This document shows, one piece after another, positions 16,360 to 24,078 of a DNA stretch of 40,024 bases (position 1 is the first letter of the stretch; each line of letters starts with the position of its first letter). Origin of the DNA: Alicyclobacillus sp. (lineage in GTDB: Bacteria > Bacillota > Bacilli > Alicyclobacillales > Alicyclobacillaceae); assembly GCF_023511815.1 (NCBI RefSeq), contig NZ_JAIMAV010000019.1, positions 1 through 40,024 on the forward strand. The letters are read 5' to 3'. The notes below the pieces were generated by a model, which saw only the letters and a list, made by a program, of their open reading frames with translations, was not told the DNA's origin and searched no databases. The position numbers and the translations under genes are program-made.

Positions 16360-17187
16360 ATGAGACGGGTGATTGCGAGATGGACCCTGGGAGCGCTGCC
16401 GAAGCGCACATTGACCGCGTGTGTGGGGCGCGTGTCGCGCAAACGGTGGAGCCGGCACCTGATTCCGTTGTACATGCGGTGCTACCGAATCGACCGCTCG
16501 GATCTCGACCGGCCCCCCCAGGCGTTCGACAGCCTGTTGGAATTTTTCTGTCGCTCGCTCCGGGCGGGCGCGCGCCCGGTCGATCCGGAGGGTGTGGCGT
16601 CCCCCGTCGACGGGACGGTCAGCTGCCTGGGCCGGATTCGGGAGGGCAGTCTCCTGCAGGCGAAGGGCTGTTGGTATTCGTTGGCGGCCCTCCTCGGGGA
16701 CGCGGAGGACGCGTTGGAGTTTCAGGGTGGAGATTACATCACCCTCTACCTCAGTCCGCGGGATTATCACCGGGTTCACATGCCCATCACCGGGGTGATT
16801 CGGCGTTGGCGGTACATCCCCGGCCGCCTGTACCCGGTCAATCCGATGGGGGTCGCGAGCATTCCGGGGCTGTTCACGCGAAACGAGCGCCTGGTCACCT
16901 GGGTGGATTCGGAACAGGGCACCCTGGCGGTGGTGAAGGTCGGGGCCACCATCGTCGGGAGCATCCGGACCGAGTACGGACCGGGTTACCGGCGGCCCAT
17001 GCGGCGCCGGCGGCTTCCGGTGGAGGAGGGGCTGGTCGAGGTGCCCCTGGAGCGCGGCCGGGAGATGGGCCGGTTTGAACTGGGCTCGACGGTGATTCTG
17101 GTGTTCGAACCGGGGATGATTGAGTCGTTCTGCGTCCGGCCGGGCCAGCGCGTTCGGATGGGCGAGCGGTTGGCCACACTCGGGTGA
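16360..17187 (+). CDS. psd: Phosphatidylserine decarboxylase proenzyme
   Basis: A 275-residue membrane-associated enzyme converting phosphatidylserine to phosphatidylethanolamine. The self-cleavage motif LGST is present with the pyruvoyl-forming Ser243 (FELGSTVILVFEPG), so the alpha chain would be the last ~33 residues. SPVDGTVSCLG near the middle and the block LSPRDYHRVHMPITGVI supply the Asp and His usually involved in autocleavage. The ATG at 16360 has GGTGGAG directly upstream (spacing short). No phosphatidylserine synthase is adjacent. In B. subtilis psd is elsewhere, so its place between recG and rsmD is a local rearrangement. Confidence 0.95.
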   Translation: MRRVIARWTLGALPKRTLTACVGRVSRKRWSRHLIPLYMRCYRIDRSDLDRPPQAFDSLLEFFCRSLRAGARPVDPEGVASPVDGTVSCLGRIREGSLLQAKGCWYSLAALLGDAEDALEFQGGDYITLYLSPRDYHRVHMPITGVIRRWRYIPGRLYPVNPMGVASIPGLFTRNERLVTWVDSEQGTLAVVKVGATIVGSIRTEYGPGYRRPMRRRRLPVEEGLVEVPLERGREMGRFELGSTVILVFEPGMIESFCVRPGQRVRMGERLATLG

Positions 17188-17211
17188 ACCTCGCCGGACC
17201 GCCGGGCCGAT

Positions 17212-17240
17212 GCATACCAAAATGAGGTGCGGGCATACTG
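17212..17240 (+). promoter_or_regulatory. Forespore-type (sigma-F/sigma-G-like) promoter sequence
   Basis: GCATA at 17212-17216 matches the sigma-F/sigma-G -35, and GGGCATACTG at 17231-17240 matches the sigma-F -10 pattern GGnnAnAnTR at every defined position, and the sigma-G form CATnnTA except for its last base. The gap is 14 bp, about 1 bp shorter than usual. The predicted start of transcription (about 17247) would leave a leader of only ~11 nt before ATG 17258. Confidence 0.5.
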
Positions 17241-17257
17241 ATGCCGAGGTGATCGGC

Positions 17258-17368
17258 ATGAAACCGGTCCGTACCGTGTTGCGTTGGTGCGGAAAGGGCC
17301 TCCGCGCCTACTGGTCCTGGATGGTCAAGGCCAGCGAACAGATGGGGGATTATTACGGCCCGTGGTGA
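17258..17368 (+). CDS. Unrecognised 36-residue basic, Trp-rich small protein
   Basis: The peptide starts MKPVRTVLRWCGKGLRAYW and ends KASEQMGDYYGPW. It has six Lys/Arg against two acidic residues, four Trp and one Cys, and no long hydrophobic helix, though residues 5-25 could form an amphipathic helix. I do not recognise a family. Support for it being real comes from context: GAGGTGAT (17246-17253) 4 bases before the ATG, a sporulation-type promoter sequence just upstream, and a strong terminator 7 bp after the stop. In-frame ATGs at 17210 and 17222 would give longer forms but have poorer ribosome-binding sites and lie within the proposed promoter. It is probably a forespore-expressed peptide; the function is unknown. 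Confidence 0.55.
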   Translation: MKPVRTVLRWCGKGLRAYWSWMVKASEQMGDYYGPW

Positions 17369-17375
17369 GACCGGC

Positions 17376-17404
17376 GGGGCCGCGCGAAGGACGCGGCCCC
17401 TTTT
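17376..17404 (+). terminator. Rho-independent terminator after the 36-aa ORF
   Basis: A 9-bp perfect GC stem, GGGGCCGCG (17376-17384) and CGCGGCCCC (17392-17400), with a 7-nt loop, is followed by TTTT. It would end transcripts of psd and/or the small ORF and separates them from the sulfoquinovose synthase gene. Confidence 0.85.
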
Positions 17405-17466
17405 CATCTGTTGGGCCCCGGTTTTTGCCACCTTGCCGGAACGATGAAAAATCGGTAGAGTAAAGG

Positions 17467-17475
17467 TGTTAGAAT
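17467..17475 (+). promoter_or_regulatory. Candidate extended -10 promoter of the sulfoquinovose synthase gene
   Basis: TG-T-TAGAAT forms an extended -10 about 40 bp before ATG 17516. The -35 position is an A-rich stretch (around 17447-17452) without a consensus hexamer. GGGGTGACGAG precedes the start codon as ribosome-binding site. Confidence 0.45.
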
Positions 17476-17500
17476 GCGCGGTTCGCGCACTGACCAGTGA

Positions 17501-18664
<1,164 letters not shown>

Positions 18665-18705
18665 GGCCAACGCGGCGTCTCCGGCGGGGGACGCGGGCGT
18701 GAAGA

Positions 18706-18738
18706 AAATGCCCCACGGCGATGAGCCGTGGGGCATTT
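18706..18738. terminator. Bidirectional terminator between sqdB and the amidase gene
   Basis: A perfect 14-bp stem, AAATGCCCCACGGC (18706-18719) and its complement (18725-18738), encloses a 5-nt loop. It sits between convergent genes. T residues follow on both strands (GCATTTCT on +, GCATTTTCTTC on -). Confidence 0.85.
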
Positions 18739-18742
18739 CTGT

Positions 18743-20140
18743 TCACCGGTAATCGGGCGCGACGGGGTTCCAGGGCAGGATGGCCTCGGCGGCGAGGGCG
18801 ACGCCGAGCACCTTCATCTCCCCGAAGCGCGGGCCGACGAACTGCAGTCCGACCGGCAGGCCGTCCGCGGCCTGGCCGCAGGGGAGGGTGATGGCGGGCA
18901 GGCCGGTGAGATTCCACGGGTTCGTGTACCGGGTCAGGTGCGCCCGCACCAACACCTCCTGCGCCCGGATGTGCGCCTTCTGCTGACCGACATCGGTGGC
19001 GGTGATGGGCGTGGTGGGCGTGGCGATGACGTCGACTTCCTCCAGCACCTCCCGCACCTCCGCGGCGAACCGTTGCCGGAACCGCATGGCGGCCACGACC
19101 TGGTGACCGCGGATCTCGTACCCGGCCTCGAGGCGCTGGCGAACGTCCTCCCCGTACTGCTCGGGGTGCGCCTTCAGCATCGGTTCGTGGACGAAGAGCG
19201 CTTCGCTCGAGATGATGGCGTTCTGCATGTCCGGCACCTGGTGAGCGCTGGGCAGGTCCACCTCGACGAGATCGAACCCGTTCTCCTGCAGGGTGCGCAG
19301 CGCCGCCTGCACCACCTGCGCGACACCCGCATGGCACTTGTCGAAGAAGAACGACCGGGGCACGCCGACGCGCGGTCGGGCATGCGGGATGACGCTGTCG
19401 TACGCGCGCGGCGGAACGCGGACGGAGGTGGCGTCGTTCGGGTCGGGCCCCGCCAGGACCGACAGCACAAGGGCCGCGTCGCGGACCGACTTGACCATGG
19501 GGCCGACGTGATCGAGCGATTCCGCGAGGGGGAACACGCCCGCCTTGCTGACGAGCCCGAAGGTGGGTTTGAGTCCCACGTGGCCGCACAGCGCGGCCGG
19601 GATGCGGATGCTGCCGCCGGTGTCCGTGCCGAGGGCGGCGAGGGCCAGTCCCGCGGCGATGGCGACCCCGCTGCCGCCGCTCGATCCGCCGGGGATCTTG
19701 GCCCGGTTCCACGGATTGCGGGCCCGTCCGTAGTGCGGGTTCTCGTTGGTCGTGCCGTACGCGTACTCGTGCAGGTTGGTCTTCCCGATGAGGATGGCGC
19801 CGGCGTCGCGCAGCCGGTCAATCACGGTGGCGTTGCGGGTGGGCCGGCGGTCCGCCAGGTGCACGCCGCCGTACGTGGTCGGCATGTCCACGGTGTCAAT
19901 CAGGTCCTTGACGGCCACCGGCACCCCCGCCAGCGGGCCGACGGGCAATCCCTGCGCCAGTCGTTCGTCGATTTGGCGCGCCTGTGCGACGGCCGCATCG
20001 GAAACGTGGATGTACGCGTGGAGCTGGGGATCGTGCTGGCGGATGCGGTGGAGGAAGTGCCGCACCGTCTCCTCCGCCGAGATCTCTCGGGCGAGCAGGT
20101 GTTGGCGGAACTCATGGATGGTCCACAGGTGAGGGTTCAT
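18743..20140 (-). CDS. Amidase-signature enzyme, GatA-like, stand-alone
   Basis: A 465-residue amidase of the amidase-signature family. The Ser-cisSer-Lys triad is complete: Lys78 in PVAVKDLID, Ser153 in PGGSSGGSG and Ser177 in TDTGGSIR, with almost the same spacing as the tRNA amidotransferase subunit GatA. No gatC or gatB is adjacent. It could be a GatA paralog acting as a free amidase (indole-acetamide, nicotinamide or other amides), or a displaced gatA. The sequence alone does not settle the substrate. The ATG at 20140 is chosen because AAGGAGG is 8 bases upstream; a longer in-frame reading to 20197 would overlap the promoter. It is convergent with sqdB. Confidence 0.88.
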   Translation of the reverse strand: MNPHLWTIHEFRQHLLAREISAEETVRHFLHRIRQHDPQLHAYIHVSDAAVAQARQIDERLAQGLPVGPLAGVPVAVKDLIDTVDMPTTYGGVHLADRRPTRNATVIDRLRDAGAILIGKTNLHEYAYGTTNENPHYGRARNPWNRAKIPGGSSGGSGVAIAAGLALAALGTDTGGSIRIPAALCGHVGLKPTFGLVSKAGVFPLAESLDHVGPMVKSVRDAALVLSVLAGPDPNDATSVRVPPRAYDSVIPHARPRVGVPRSFFFDKCHAGVAQVVQAALRTLQENGFDLVEVDLPSAHQVPDMQNAIISSEALFVHEPMLKAHPEQYGEDVRQRLEAGYEIRGHQVVAAMRFRQRFAAEVREVLEEVDVIATPTTPITATDVGQQKAHIRAQEVLVRAHLTRYTNPWNLTGLPAITLPCGQAADGLPVGLQFVGPRFGEMKVLGVALAAEAILPWNPVAPDYR

Positions 20141-20167
20141 ACACAGGCCTCCTTCTCCCATGCGGAA

Positions 20168-20173
20168 ATTATA
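20168..20173 (-). promoter_or_regulatory. -10 element of the amidase promoter
   Basis: A perfect TATAAT on the - strand lies 28 bp before the amidase start codon. The -35 position reads GGGTTT-like and overlaps the arm of the hairpin at 20186-20220, so a regulator or that structure may matter for expression. Confidence 0.5.
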
Positions 20174-20333
20174 CAATTCAAAACGCAGAAAACCCACGCC
20201 CGGGTACGCGTGGGTTTCTGCCGCCCCCCGGCCGTTCGGCCGGGGAGCGCGTCTGGGAGAGGAGAAACCGGAGGAAGTGCTTATGGAGAACTAAGCCTTC
20301 ACCCGCGGTTGCCTACAACAGCAAATGCCGTTG

Positions 20334-20342
20334 TTATCCACA
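20334..20342 (+). promoter_or_regulatory. Single DnaA-box sequence
   Basis: TTATCCACA is an exact consensus DnaA box. Only one copy is visible in this stretch and dnaA/dnaN are not in the window, so this is not an origin. It may be a chance match or a DnaA-responsive site. Confidence 0.4.
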
Positions 20343-20458
20343 GCATTGCCAGGATGCGGCGAATTATACATGCGATCCTCGCCGCGGGAAAAATTTTTTC
20401 GCGGCCGGGGTTATGATACAGTGAAAGCGATCCGATGCAATCGCGAGGCGGGATGAGG

Positions 20459-21079
20459 ATGCGCATCATCGCGGGGCGCTGGCGCGGGTTTCGGCTGACG
20501 GCCCCCGCCGGCGATGTGGCGAGGCCGACGACCGACCGGGTGAAGGAGTCTCTGTTCAATCTGATGGGGTGGGCTTGGGATGGCGGGATCGCCGTCGATT
20601 TGTTCGCGGGCTCCGGCGCCCTGGGCCTCGAGGCGCTCAGCCGCGGGGCGGACCGGGCGGTGCTGGTGGACACCCACCCACGCTCCATCGCGGCGGTGCG
20701 GGATAACGTGCGCCGGCTGGGCGCCGAGCCGTGGTGCGAGGTGTGGCGCATGGATTGGGCGCAGGCGTGGACTCGGTTGGCCGAACGGAGCTGGGACGCG
20801 GGCTGGGTGTTCGTGGACCCGCCCTACCGGCTGGGATTGTGGCCGCGCGTCCTGCAGGCGATTGCCCAAAGCCCGGTGTCCATCCGGCACGGCGTGGTGT
20901 GCGAGCACCCGGCTCAGGTCGCGCTGCCGGAGGCGGTCGGCCGGTTGGAGCGGTTCAAAGCGCGCGCGTACGGGGACATCGCCATCTCCCTGTACCGCGA
21001 CGCGGGGGCGCCGGGAGGGGACGCCGGCCGGCGGGGGAAGCTTGGCATGGCCGATGAGCGTGGAGGCGATGAGGCGTGA
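20459..21079 (+). CDS. rsmD: 16S rRNA (guanine-966-N2)-methyltransferase RsmD (YlbH)
   Basis: A Rossmann-fold methyltransferase that modifies G966 of 16S rRNA. Motif I is DLFAGSGALGLEALSRGA, the catalytic motif IV is VDPPY, and the N-terminal block RPTTDRVKESLFNLM is diagnostic of the RsmD family. The start at ATG 20459 (MRIIAGRWRG) matches homologs, with GAGGCGGG 7 bases upstream; in-frame ATGs at 20435 and 20453 are alternatives that add 8 or 2 residues. The C-terminus has a short Gly/Arg-rich extension. The stop overlaps the GTG of coaD. Confidence 0.93.
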   Translation: MRIIAGRWRGFRLTAPAGDVARPTTDRVKESLFNLMGWAWDGGIAVDLFAGSGALGLEALSRGADRAVLVDTHPRSIAAVRDNVRRLGAEPWCEVWRMDWAQAWTRLAERSWDAGWVFVDPPYRLGLWPRVLQAIAQSPVSIRHGVVCEHPAQVALPEAVGRLERFKARAYGDIAISLYRDAGAPGGDAGRRGKLGMADERGGDEA

Positions 21080-21567
21080 CACGTGCGGTGTATCCGGGAA
21101 GTTTCGATCCGATGACCAACGGCCACCTGGATCTCATCCGACGGGTGGCGCCGCTGTTCGACGAGATCGTTGTGGCGGTGTTGAACAATCCCGACAAGCG
21201 GCCGCTGTTCACCGCCGACGAGCGGGTGGCCCTGATGGCCGAGGTGCTGCGGCCGTGGCAAAACGTGCGGGTGGACGCGTTCTCCGGACTGTTGGTCGAT
21301 TACGTCCGAACGATTGGAGCGGACGTGATCCTGCGCGGCCTGCGCAGCGGGGCGGATCTCGACGCGGAGATGCCGATGGCGCTGATGAACGCGCATCTTT
21401 TCCCGGAGGCGGTCACGCTGTTCGTGCCGACGTCGCCCGCCTGGTCGTTCGTCAGCTCATCGCTCGTCAAACAGGTGGCGGCCGGCGGCGGTCCGCTGGA
21501 CGACTTGGTGCCTCCTGCCGTCGCGTCCGCGCTGGTGGCGAAGCACGCGCCGCCGGGGCGGGCCTGA
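21076..21567 (+). CDS. coaD: Phosphopantetheine adenylyltransferase
   Basis: A 163-residue nucleotidyltransferase for the fourth step of coenzyme A synthesis, making dephospho-CoA from 4'-phosphopantetheine and ATP. The signature YPGSFDPMTNGHLDLI carries the T/HxGH-type nucleotide site (TNGH, His17). LRGLRSGADLDAEMPMALMN and SSSLVKQVAAGGG are further family blocks. The GTG start overlaps the rsmD stop by 4 bp with GGAGGCGATGAGG upstream. The rsmD-coaD pair is conserved. The product CoA feeds the nearby acyl-carrier and fatty-acid genes. Confidence 0.96.
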   Translation: MTRAVYPGSFDPMTNGHLDLIRRVAPLFDEIVVAVLNNPDKRPLFTADERVALMAEVLRPWQNVRVDAFSGLLVDYVRTIGADVILRGLRSGADLDAEMPMALMNAHLFPEAVTLFVPTSPAWSFVSSSLVKQVAAGGGPLDDLVPPAVASALVAKHAPPGRA

Positions 21568-21574
21568 AGGAACG

Positions 21575-22399
21575 ATGCGAATGGGATCGCCATCCGTCGG
21601 GGAGGGATTCGGGGTGGCGGACATGCGGGTGGGGTTGGCGCTCGGATCGGGCGGGGCCAAGGGATATGCGCACATCGGCGTGCTGCGGGCGCTGGAAGAA
21701 CACGGCGTTCCCATCGACGTGGTGACGGGCAGCAGCATGGGCAGCCTGGTCGGGGCGCTGTACGTCACCGGGATGCGGCCCGCGTTCATGCGGCGGCTGG
21801 CGGCCTCCCTGCACATGCGGCACTGGCTGGATCTCGTCGTCCCGAAGGTGGGATTGGTGGCCGGCGAGAAGGTCCACGACATGCTCCTATTGTTGACCCG
21901 CCAGGCGACCTTCGAGGATGTGCCCAAACCGTTCGCCTGCGTGGCGACGGACCTGCTCCACCGGCGCGAGGTGGTGTTGAAAACCGGGCGCATCGCGGAC
22001 GCGGTCCGGGCGAGCATCTCCATCCCGGGGGTGTTCGTGCCCGTCGTCACCGAGGACGGGGTGCTGGTGGACGGGGGCGTGTTGGACCGCGTGCCGGTGG
22101 CCGTGGCGCGGGAATTGGGCGCGGACGTGGTCATCGGTGTCGACGTGGGGGCCGTGCACCGTGCGCGCGTCCCCGAGACCGTGCTGGACGTGGTGATGAT
22201 GTCCATCGACGTCATGCAGGCGCACAGCCTGACCGCTCCGGACAACCAGCCGGACGTGTGCGTGGAGCCGGATGTCGCGGACATCGGGACGTCGCAGTTT
22301 CACCGCAGCGAGGAGGCGGTCGAGGCCGGCTACCGGGCGGCGCTCGAGGCGATGCCGCGGATTCTCGCGGCCATCGGGCGGGCCGAACACGCCTCGTAA
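21575..22399 (+). CDS. ylbK: Patatin-like phospholipase family protein YlbK
   Basis: A 274-residue cytoplasmic patatin-like hydrolase. The oxyanion loop LGSGGAKGYAHIGVLRAL, nucleophile elbow GSSMG (Ser54) and the catalytic Asp in VDGGVLDRVP (Asp166) are all present, so an active Ser-Asp dyad is expected. The closest named relatives are RssA-type proteins and B. subtilis YlbK, whose natural substrates are not known. ATG 21575 follows GAAGGAAC. GTG 21614 and ATG 21623 are alternative starts that would still keep the whole fold. It sits between coaD and ylbN, as in Bacillus, but ylbJ, ylbL and ylbM are missing. Confidence 0.88.
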   Translation: MRMGSPSVGEGFGVADMRVGLALGSGGAKGYAHIGVLRALEEHGVPIDVVTGSSMGSLVGALYVTGMRPAFMRRLAASLHMRHWLDLVVPKVGLVAGEKVHDMLLLLTRQATFEDVPKPFACVATDLLHRREVVLKTGRIADAVRASISIPGVFVPVVTEDGVLVDGGVLDRVPVAVARELGADVVIGVDVGAVHRARVPETVLDVVMMSIDVMQAHSLTAPDNQPDVCVEPDVADIGTSQFHRSEEAVEAGYRAALEAMPRILAAIGRAEHAS

Positions 22400-22418
22400 C
22401 TGCGCTTGTTCATCGTGA

Positions 22419-22448
22419 TTGACAGCCTGTGGCGAATGACGCTATACT
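22419..22448 (+). promoter_or_regulatory. Sigma-A promoter of ylbN-rpmF
   Basis: A perfect TTGACA (22419-22424), an 18-bp spacer and TATACT (22443-22448). Transcription would begin near 22455. This rules out the longer in-frame start at 22429 for ylbN. Confidence 0.85.
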
Positions 22449-22476
22449 GGAATCCGTTGTCGACAGGGTGATGGAT

Positions 22477-22980
22477 ATGGAGCTGCATGTGACCGATCTC
22501 CGCCAGGCCCCAGGGCCGGTGCGGCTGCACGAAGACGTTGAGTTGCCGCGGATTGTCGAGGAGAATCCGCAGGTGTCGGGGATGGACCCGGTGCACTGCG
22601 ATCTCGAGGCGGAGGCGGCACAGCACACCAGCCACGTGCACGGCTTGCTCAGCACGCGCGTGACCTACGACTGCTCCCGATGCCTGGAACCGTTCGAACG
22701 CGGCCTGACGGCGCGGTTTGACGAGCGCTTCACGGATGACCCGGGGGAGGCGGACGAGGAACATCACCTGTCGGGAGAAACCATCGAGTTGGATCCGTAC
22801 ATCGAGCAGGCCATCAATCTCGAGCTGGACGTCTATCCGGTGTGTTCGGAGGCGTGCAAAGGCCTGTGCCCGGTGTGTGGGGCGAACCTCAACCTGGGTG
22901 AATGCGGATGCGACCGCAGGCCGGTGGATCCGCGGTTGGACGTGTTGAAGGATTGGTTTTCCGACGACGGGTCCAAGTGA
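22477..22980 (+). CDS. ylbN: DUF177-family protein YlbN
   Basis: A 167-residue protein of the DUF177 (YceD/YlbN) family, nearly always encoded just before rpmF. Homologs are linked to 23S rRNA accumulation or ribosome biogenesis, but the biochemical role is not settled. Cysteine pairs CSRC (in [11 protein letters not shown]) and a C-terminal cluster [13 protein letters not shown] followed by GECGC suggest a metal-binding site. The ATG at 22477 is chosen because the promoter begins transcription near 22455 and AGGGTG (22464-22469) is 7 bases upstream; ATG 22471 is too close to that site. Co-transcribed with rpmF. Confidence 0.9.
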   Translation: MELHVTDLRQAPGPVRLHEDVELPRIVEENPQVSGMDPVHCDLEAEAAQHTSHVHGLLSTRVTYDCSRCLEPFERGLTARFDERFTDDPGEADEEHHLSGETIELDPYIEQAINLELDVYPVCSEACKGLCPVCGANLNLGECGCDRRPVDPRLDVLKDWFSDDGSK

Positions 22981-23026
22981 GATTGTGGGTGGTCGACAGG
23001 ACGACCACGTCGAGGAGGTGTCCGAA

Positions 23027-23203
23027 GTGGCCGTACAGCAACACCGGGTGTCCAAGACCCGCAAGCGCCTGCGCCGCACGCATTTCAAGCTGGAGCTGCC
23101 CGGCATGGTGACGTGCCCGCAGTGCGGGGCTTACAAGCTGCCGCACCACGCGTGCCGCAACTGCGGTTCCTACAAGGGCCGCACGGTCCTCAAAGTCAAG
23201 TGA
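23027..23203 (+). CDS. rpmF: 50S ribosomal protein L32, zinc-binding type
   Basis: A 58-residue large-subunit protein. The core [20 protein letters not shown] is the L32 signature, followed by a zinc ribbon CPQC-x12-CRNC. The GTG at 23027 is chosen because GAGGAGGTG lies 6 bases upstream and the peptide then starts [14 protein letters not shown], like homologs. It is followed directly by a strong terminator. Confidence 0.96.
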   Translation: MAVQQHRVSKTRKRLRRTHFKLELPGMVTCPQCGAYKLPHHACRNCGSYKGRTVLKVK

Positions 23204-23212
23204 ACACGGAGA

Positions 23213-23237
23213 AAGCCGGTGAGAACCGGCTTTTTTT
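23213..23237 (+). terminator. Rho-independent terminator of ylbN-rpmF
   Basis: Stem AAGCCGGT (23213-23220) and ACCGGCTT (23225-23232), 4-nt loop, then a run of seven T (23231-23237). It is placed 9 bp after the rpmF stop and separates this unit from the fapR operon. Confidence 0.92.
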
Positions 23238-23382
23238 GTTTTCGGCGCCCTTTTTGCCGCCGGCGATCCCGCCGGGCCCCCGGCCCCCTGCCGTGCGGGG
23301 CGGCTCTGGTATCCTGTGACGCCTGTCGGGCGACGCCGCTGAAGATGCCCGCTTCGTGCGATGGGGCGTGCGGCCCGGCGCC

Positions 23383-23412
23383 TTGAATCCGTCGAAGGGC
23401 ATCTGGTAGAGT
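23383..23412 (+). promoter_or_regulatory. Promoter of the fapR-plsX-fab operon
   Basis: TTGAAT (23383-23388), an 18-bp spacer and TAGAGT (23407-23412). The predicted transcription start is near 23419, about 75 bp before the fapR reading frame begins and just upstream of the FapR-box-like sequence. Confidence 0.55.
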
Positions 23413-23429
23413 GTACTTAACACGTGGTT

Positions 23430-23446
23430 TTAATATCTGGTCATAA
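23430..23446. promoter_or_regulatory. Possible FapR operator
   Basis: TTAATATCTGGTCATAA resembles the imperfect 17-bp inverted repeat bound by FapR in Bacillus (TTAGTAC core with its mirror image); by my recollection of that consensus about 12 of 17 positions agree. It lies just after the predicted transcription start of the operon, where FapR binds its own promoter in B. subtilis. The consensus is recalled, not searched. Confidence 0.4.
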
Positions 23447-23447
23447 A

Positions 23448-23474
23448 CCCCCGGGCGGGCCCGCCCGCCGGGGG
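23448..23474 (+). repeat. GC-only hairpin in the fapR leader
   Basis: Twenty-seven consecutive G/C bases: an inner perfect 14-bp palindrome GGGCGGGCCCGCCC (23453-23466) flanked by CCCCC (23448-23452) and GGGGG (23470-23474). In the transcript it would form a very stable structure 20 bases before the fapR frame. No T tract follows. Confidence 0.7.
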
Positions 23475-23493
23475 CGGCGGTGGGGGATGGACG

Positions 23494-24078
23494 CTGAAAA
23501 AGTCGGAGCGCCGCGCGGCGTTGGTGCAGAAACTGCGCGAGGACCCGTTTGTCACCGATGAGCAGCTGGCCGACTATTTTCAGGTGAGCGTGGCCACCAT
23601 TCGATTGGATCGAGCCGCGCTGAACATCCCGGAGGTGCGGGAACGGATGCGGCGGATGGCCCACCGCGAGCTGGACGCGCTTCGCTCCCTGGACCACCGC
23701 GAGGTGGTGGGCGAGATTCAGGAGCTGGTCCTGGGCCGGTTCGCGACCTCCGTCCTGCGGGTGTCCTCGGAGCACGTGTTCGCGCGCACCGGGATCATGC
23801 GCGGCCATCACCTGTTCGCTCAGGTCAATTCGCTCGCCACGGCGGTGGTGGACGCGGACGTGGTCGTGACGGCGAAGGCGGAGGTCCGGTTTCACCGGCC
23901 GGTCCGTCTCGGGGAATGGCTGCACAGCCGCGTGGACGTCCTCGCTCAGCGCGCCGGAATCACGAAGTGCCAGGCGGTCAGCCGCGTCGGCGGGGAGCGG
24001 GTGCTGGAAGGGGTCATCTGGGCGAAGGCCGTCCGCGACGACGCACGGTGGCCGTGGCATGAAGGGGTGGATTTGTGA
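23494..24078 (+). CDS. fapR: Malonyl-CoA-responsive transcription factor FapR (non-ATG start, probably CTG)
   Basis: FapR represses fatty-acid and phospholipid genes and is released by malonyl-CoA or malonyl-ACP. The N-terminal DeoR-type helix-turn-helix is DPFVTDEQLADYFQVSVATIRLDRAALNIPEVRER. The C-terminal hot-dog ligand domain has SEHVFARTGIMRGHHLFAQVNSLATAVVD. Alignment with B. subtilis FapR extends upstream through KKSERRAALVQKLRE, which reaches back to CTG 23494. No ATG, GTG or TTG lies in frame there; the ATG at 23487 is out of frame. The first usual start is TTG 23521, which would lose nine conserved basic N-terminal residues. With CTG the protein is 194 residues. Overlaps plsX by 4 bp. 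Confidence 0.9.
   Translation: MKKSERRAALVQKLREDPFVTDEQLADYFQVSVATIRLDRAALNIPEVRERMRRMAHRELDALRSLDHREVVGEIQELVLGRFATSVLRVSSEHVFARTGIMRGHHLFAQVNSLATAVVDADVVVTAKAEVRFHRPVRLGEWLHSRVDVLAQRAGITKCQAVSRVGGERVLEGVIWAKAVRDDARWPWHEGVDL

Larger units (their letters stand above)
20141..20458. other. Non-coding, structured region between the divergent amidase gene and rsmD
   Basis: About 318 bp without a convincing gene. It holds two consecutive hairpins: arms 20186-20199 and 20208-20220 (13 bp with one bulged A), and CCCCGGCC-GTTC-GGCCGGGG (20226-20245). After these come a purine-rich stretch with GGAGG (20270-20274) leading into a three-codon ATG-GAG-AAC-TAA, a smaller hairpin around 20316-20335, and a DnaA-box sequence. 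TATGAT at 20412-20417 is a plausible rsmD -10 without a clear -35. Rfam contains a 'ylbH leader' element upstream of this gene (rsmD = ylbH) in Bacillus; whether this is a divergent copy cannot be judged by eye. Confidence 0.6.

Noticed and set aside
20284-20295. Three-codon ATG-GAG-AAC-TAA after GGAGG, upstream of rsmD.
   Set aside because: Too short to call a gene. It could be a leader peptide, so it is only mentioned in the description of the region.
22429-22476. A longer start for ylbN at 22429.
   Set aside because: It lies between the -35 and -10 of a strong promoter (22419-22448), so it cannot be in the transcript. ATG 22477 has the ribosome-binding site.
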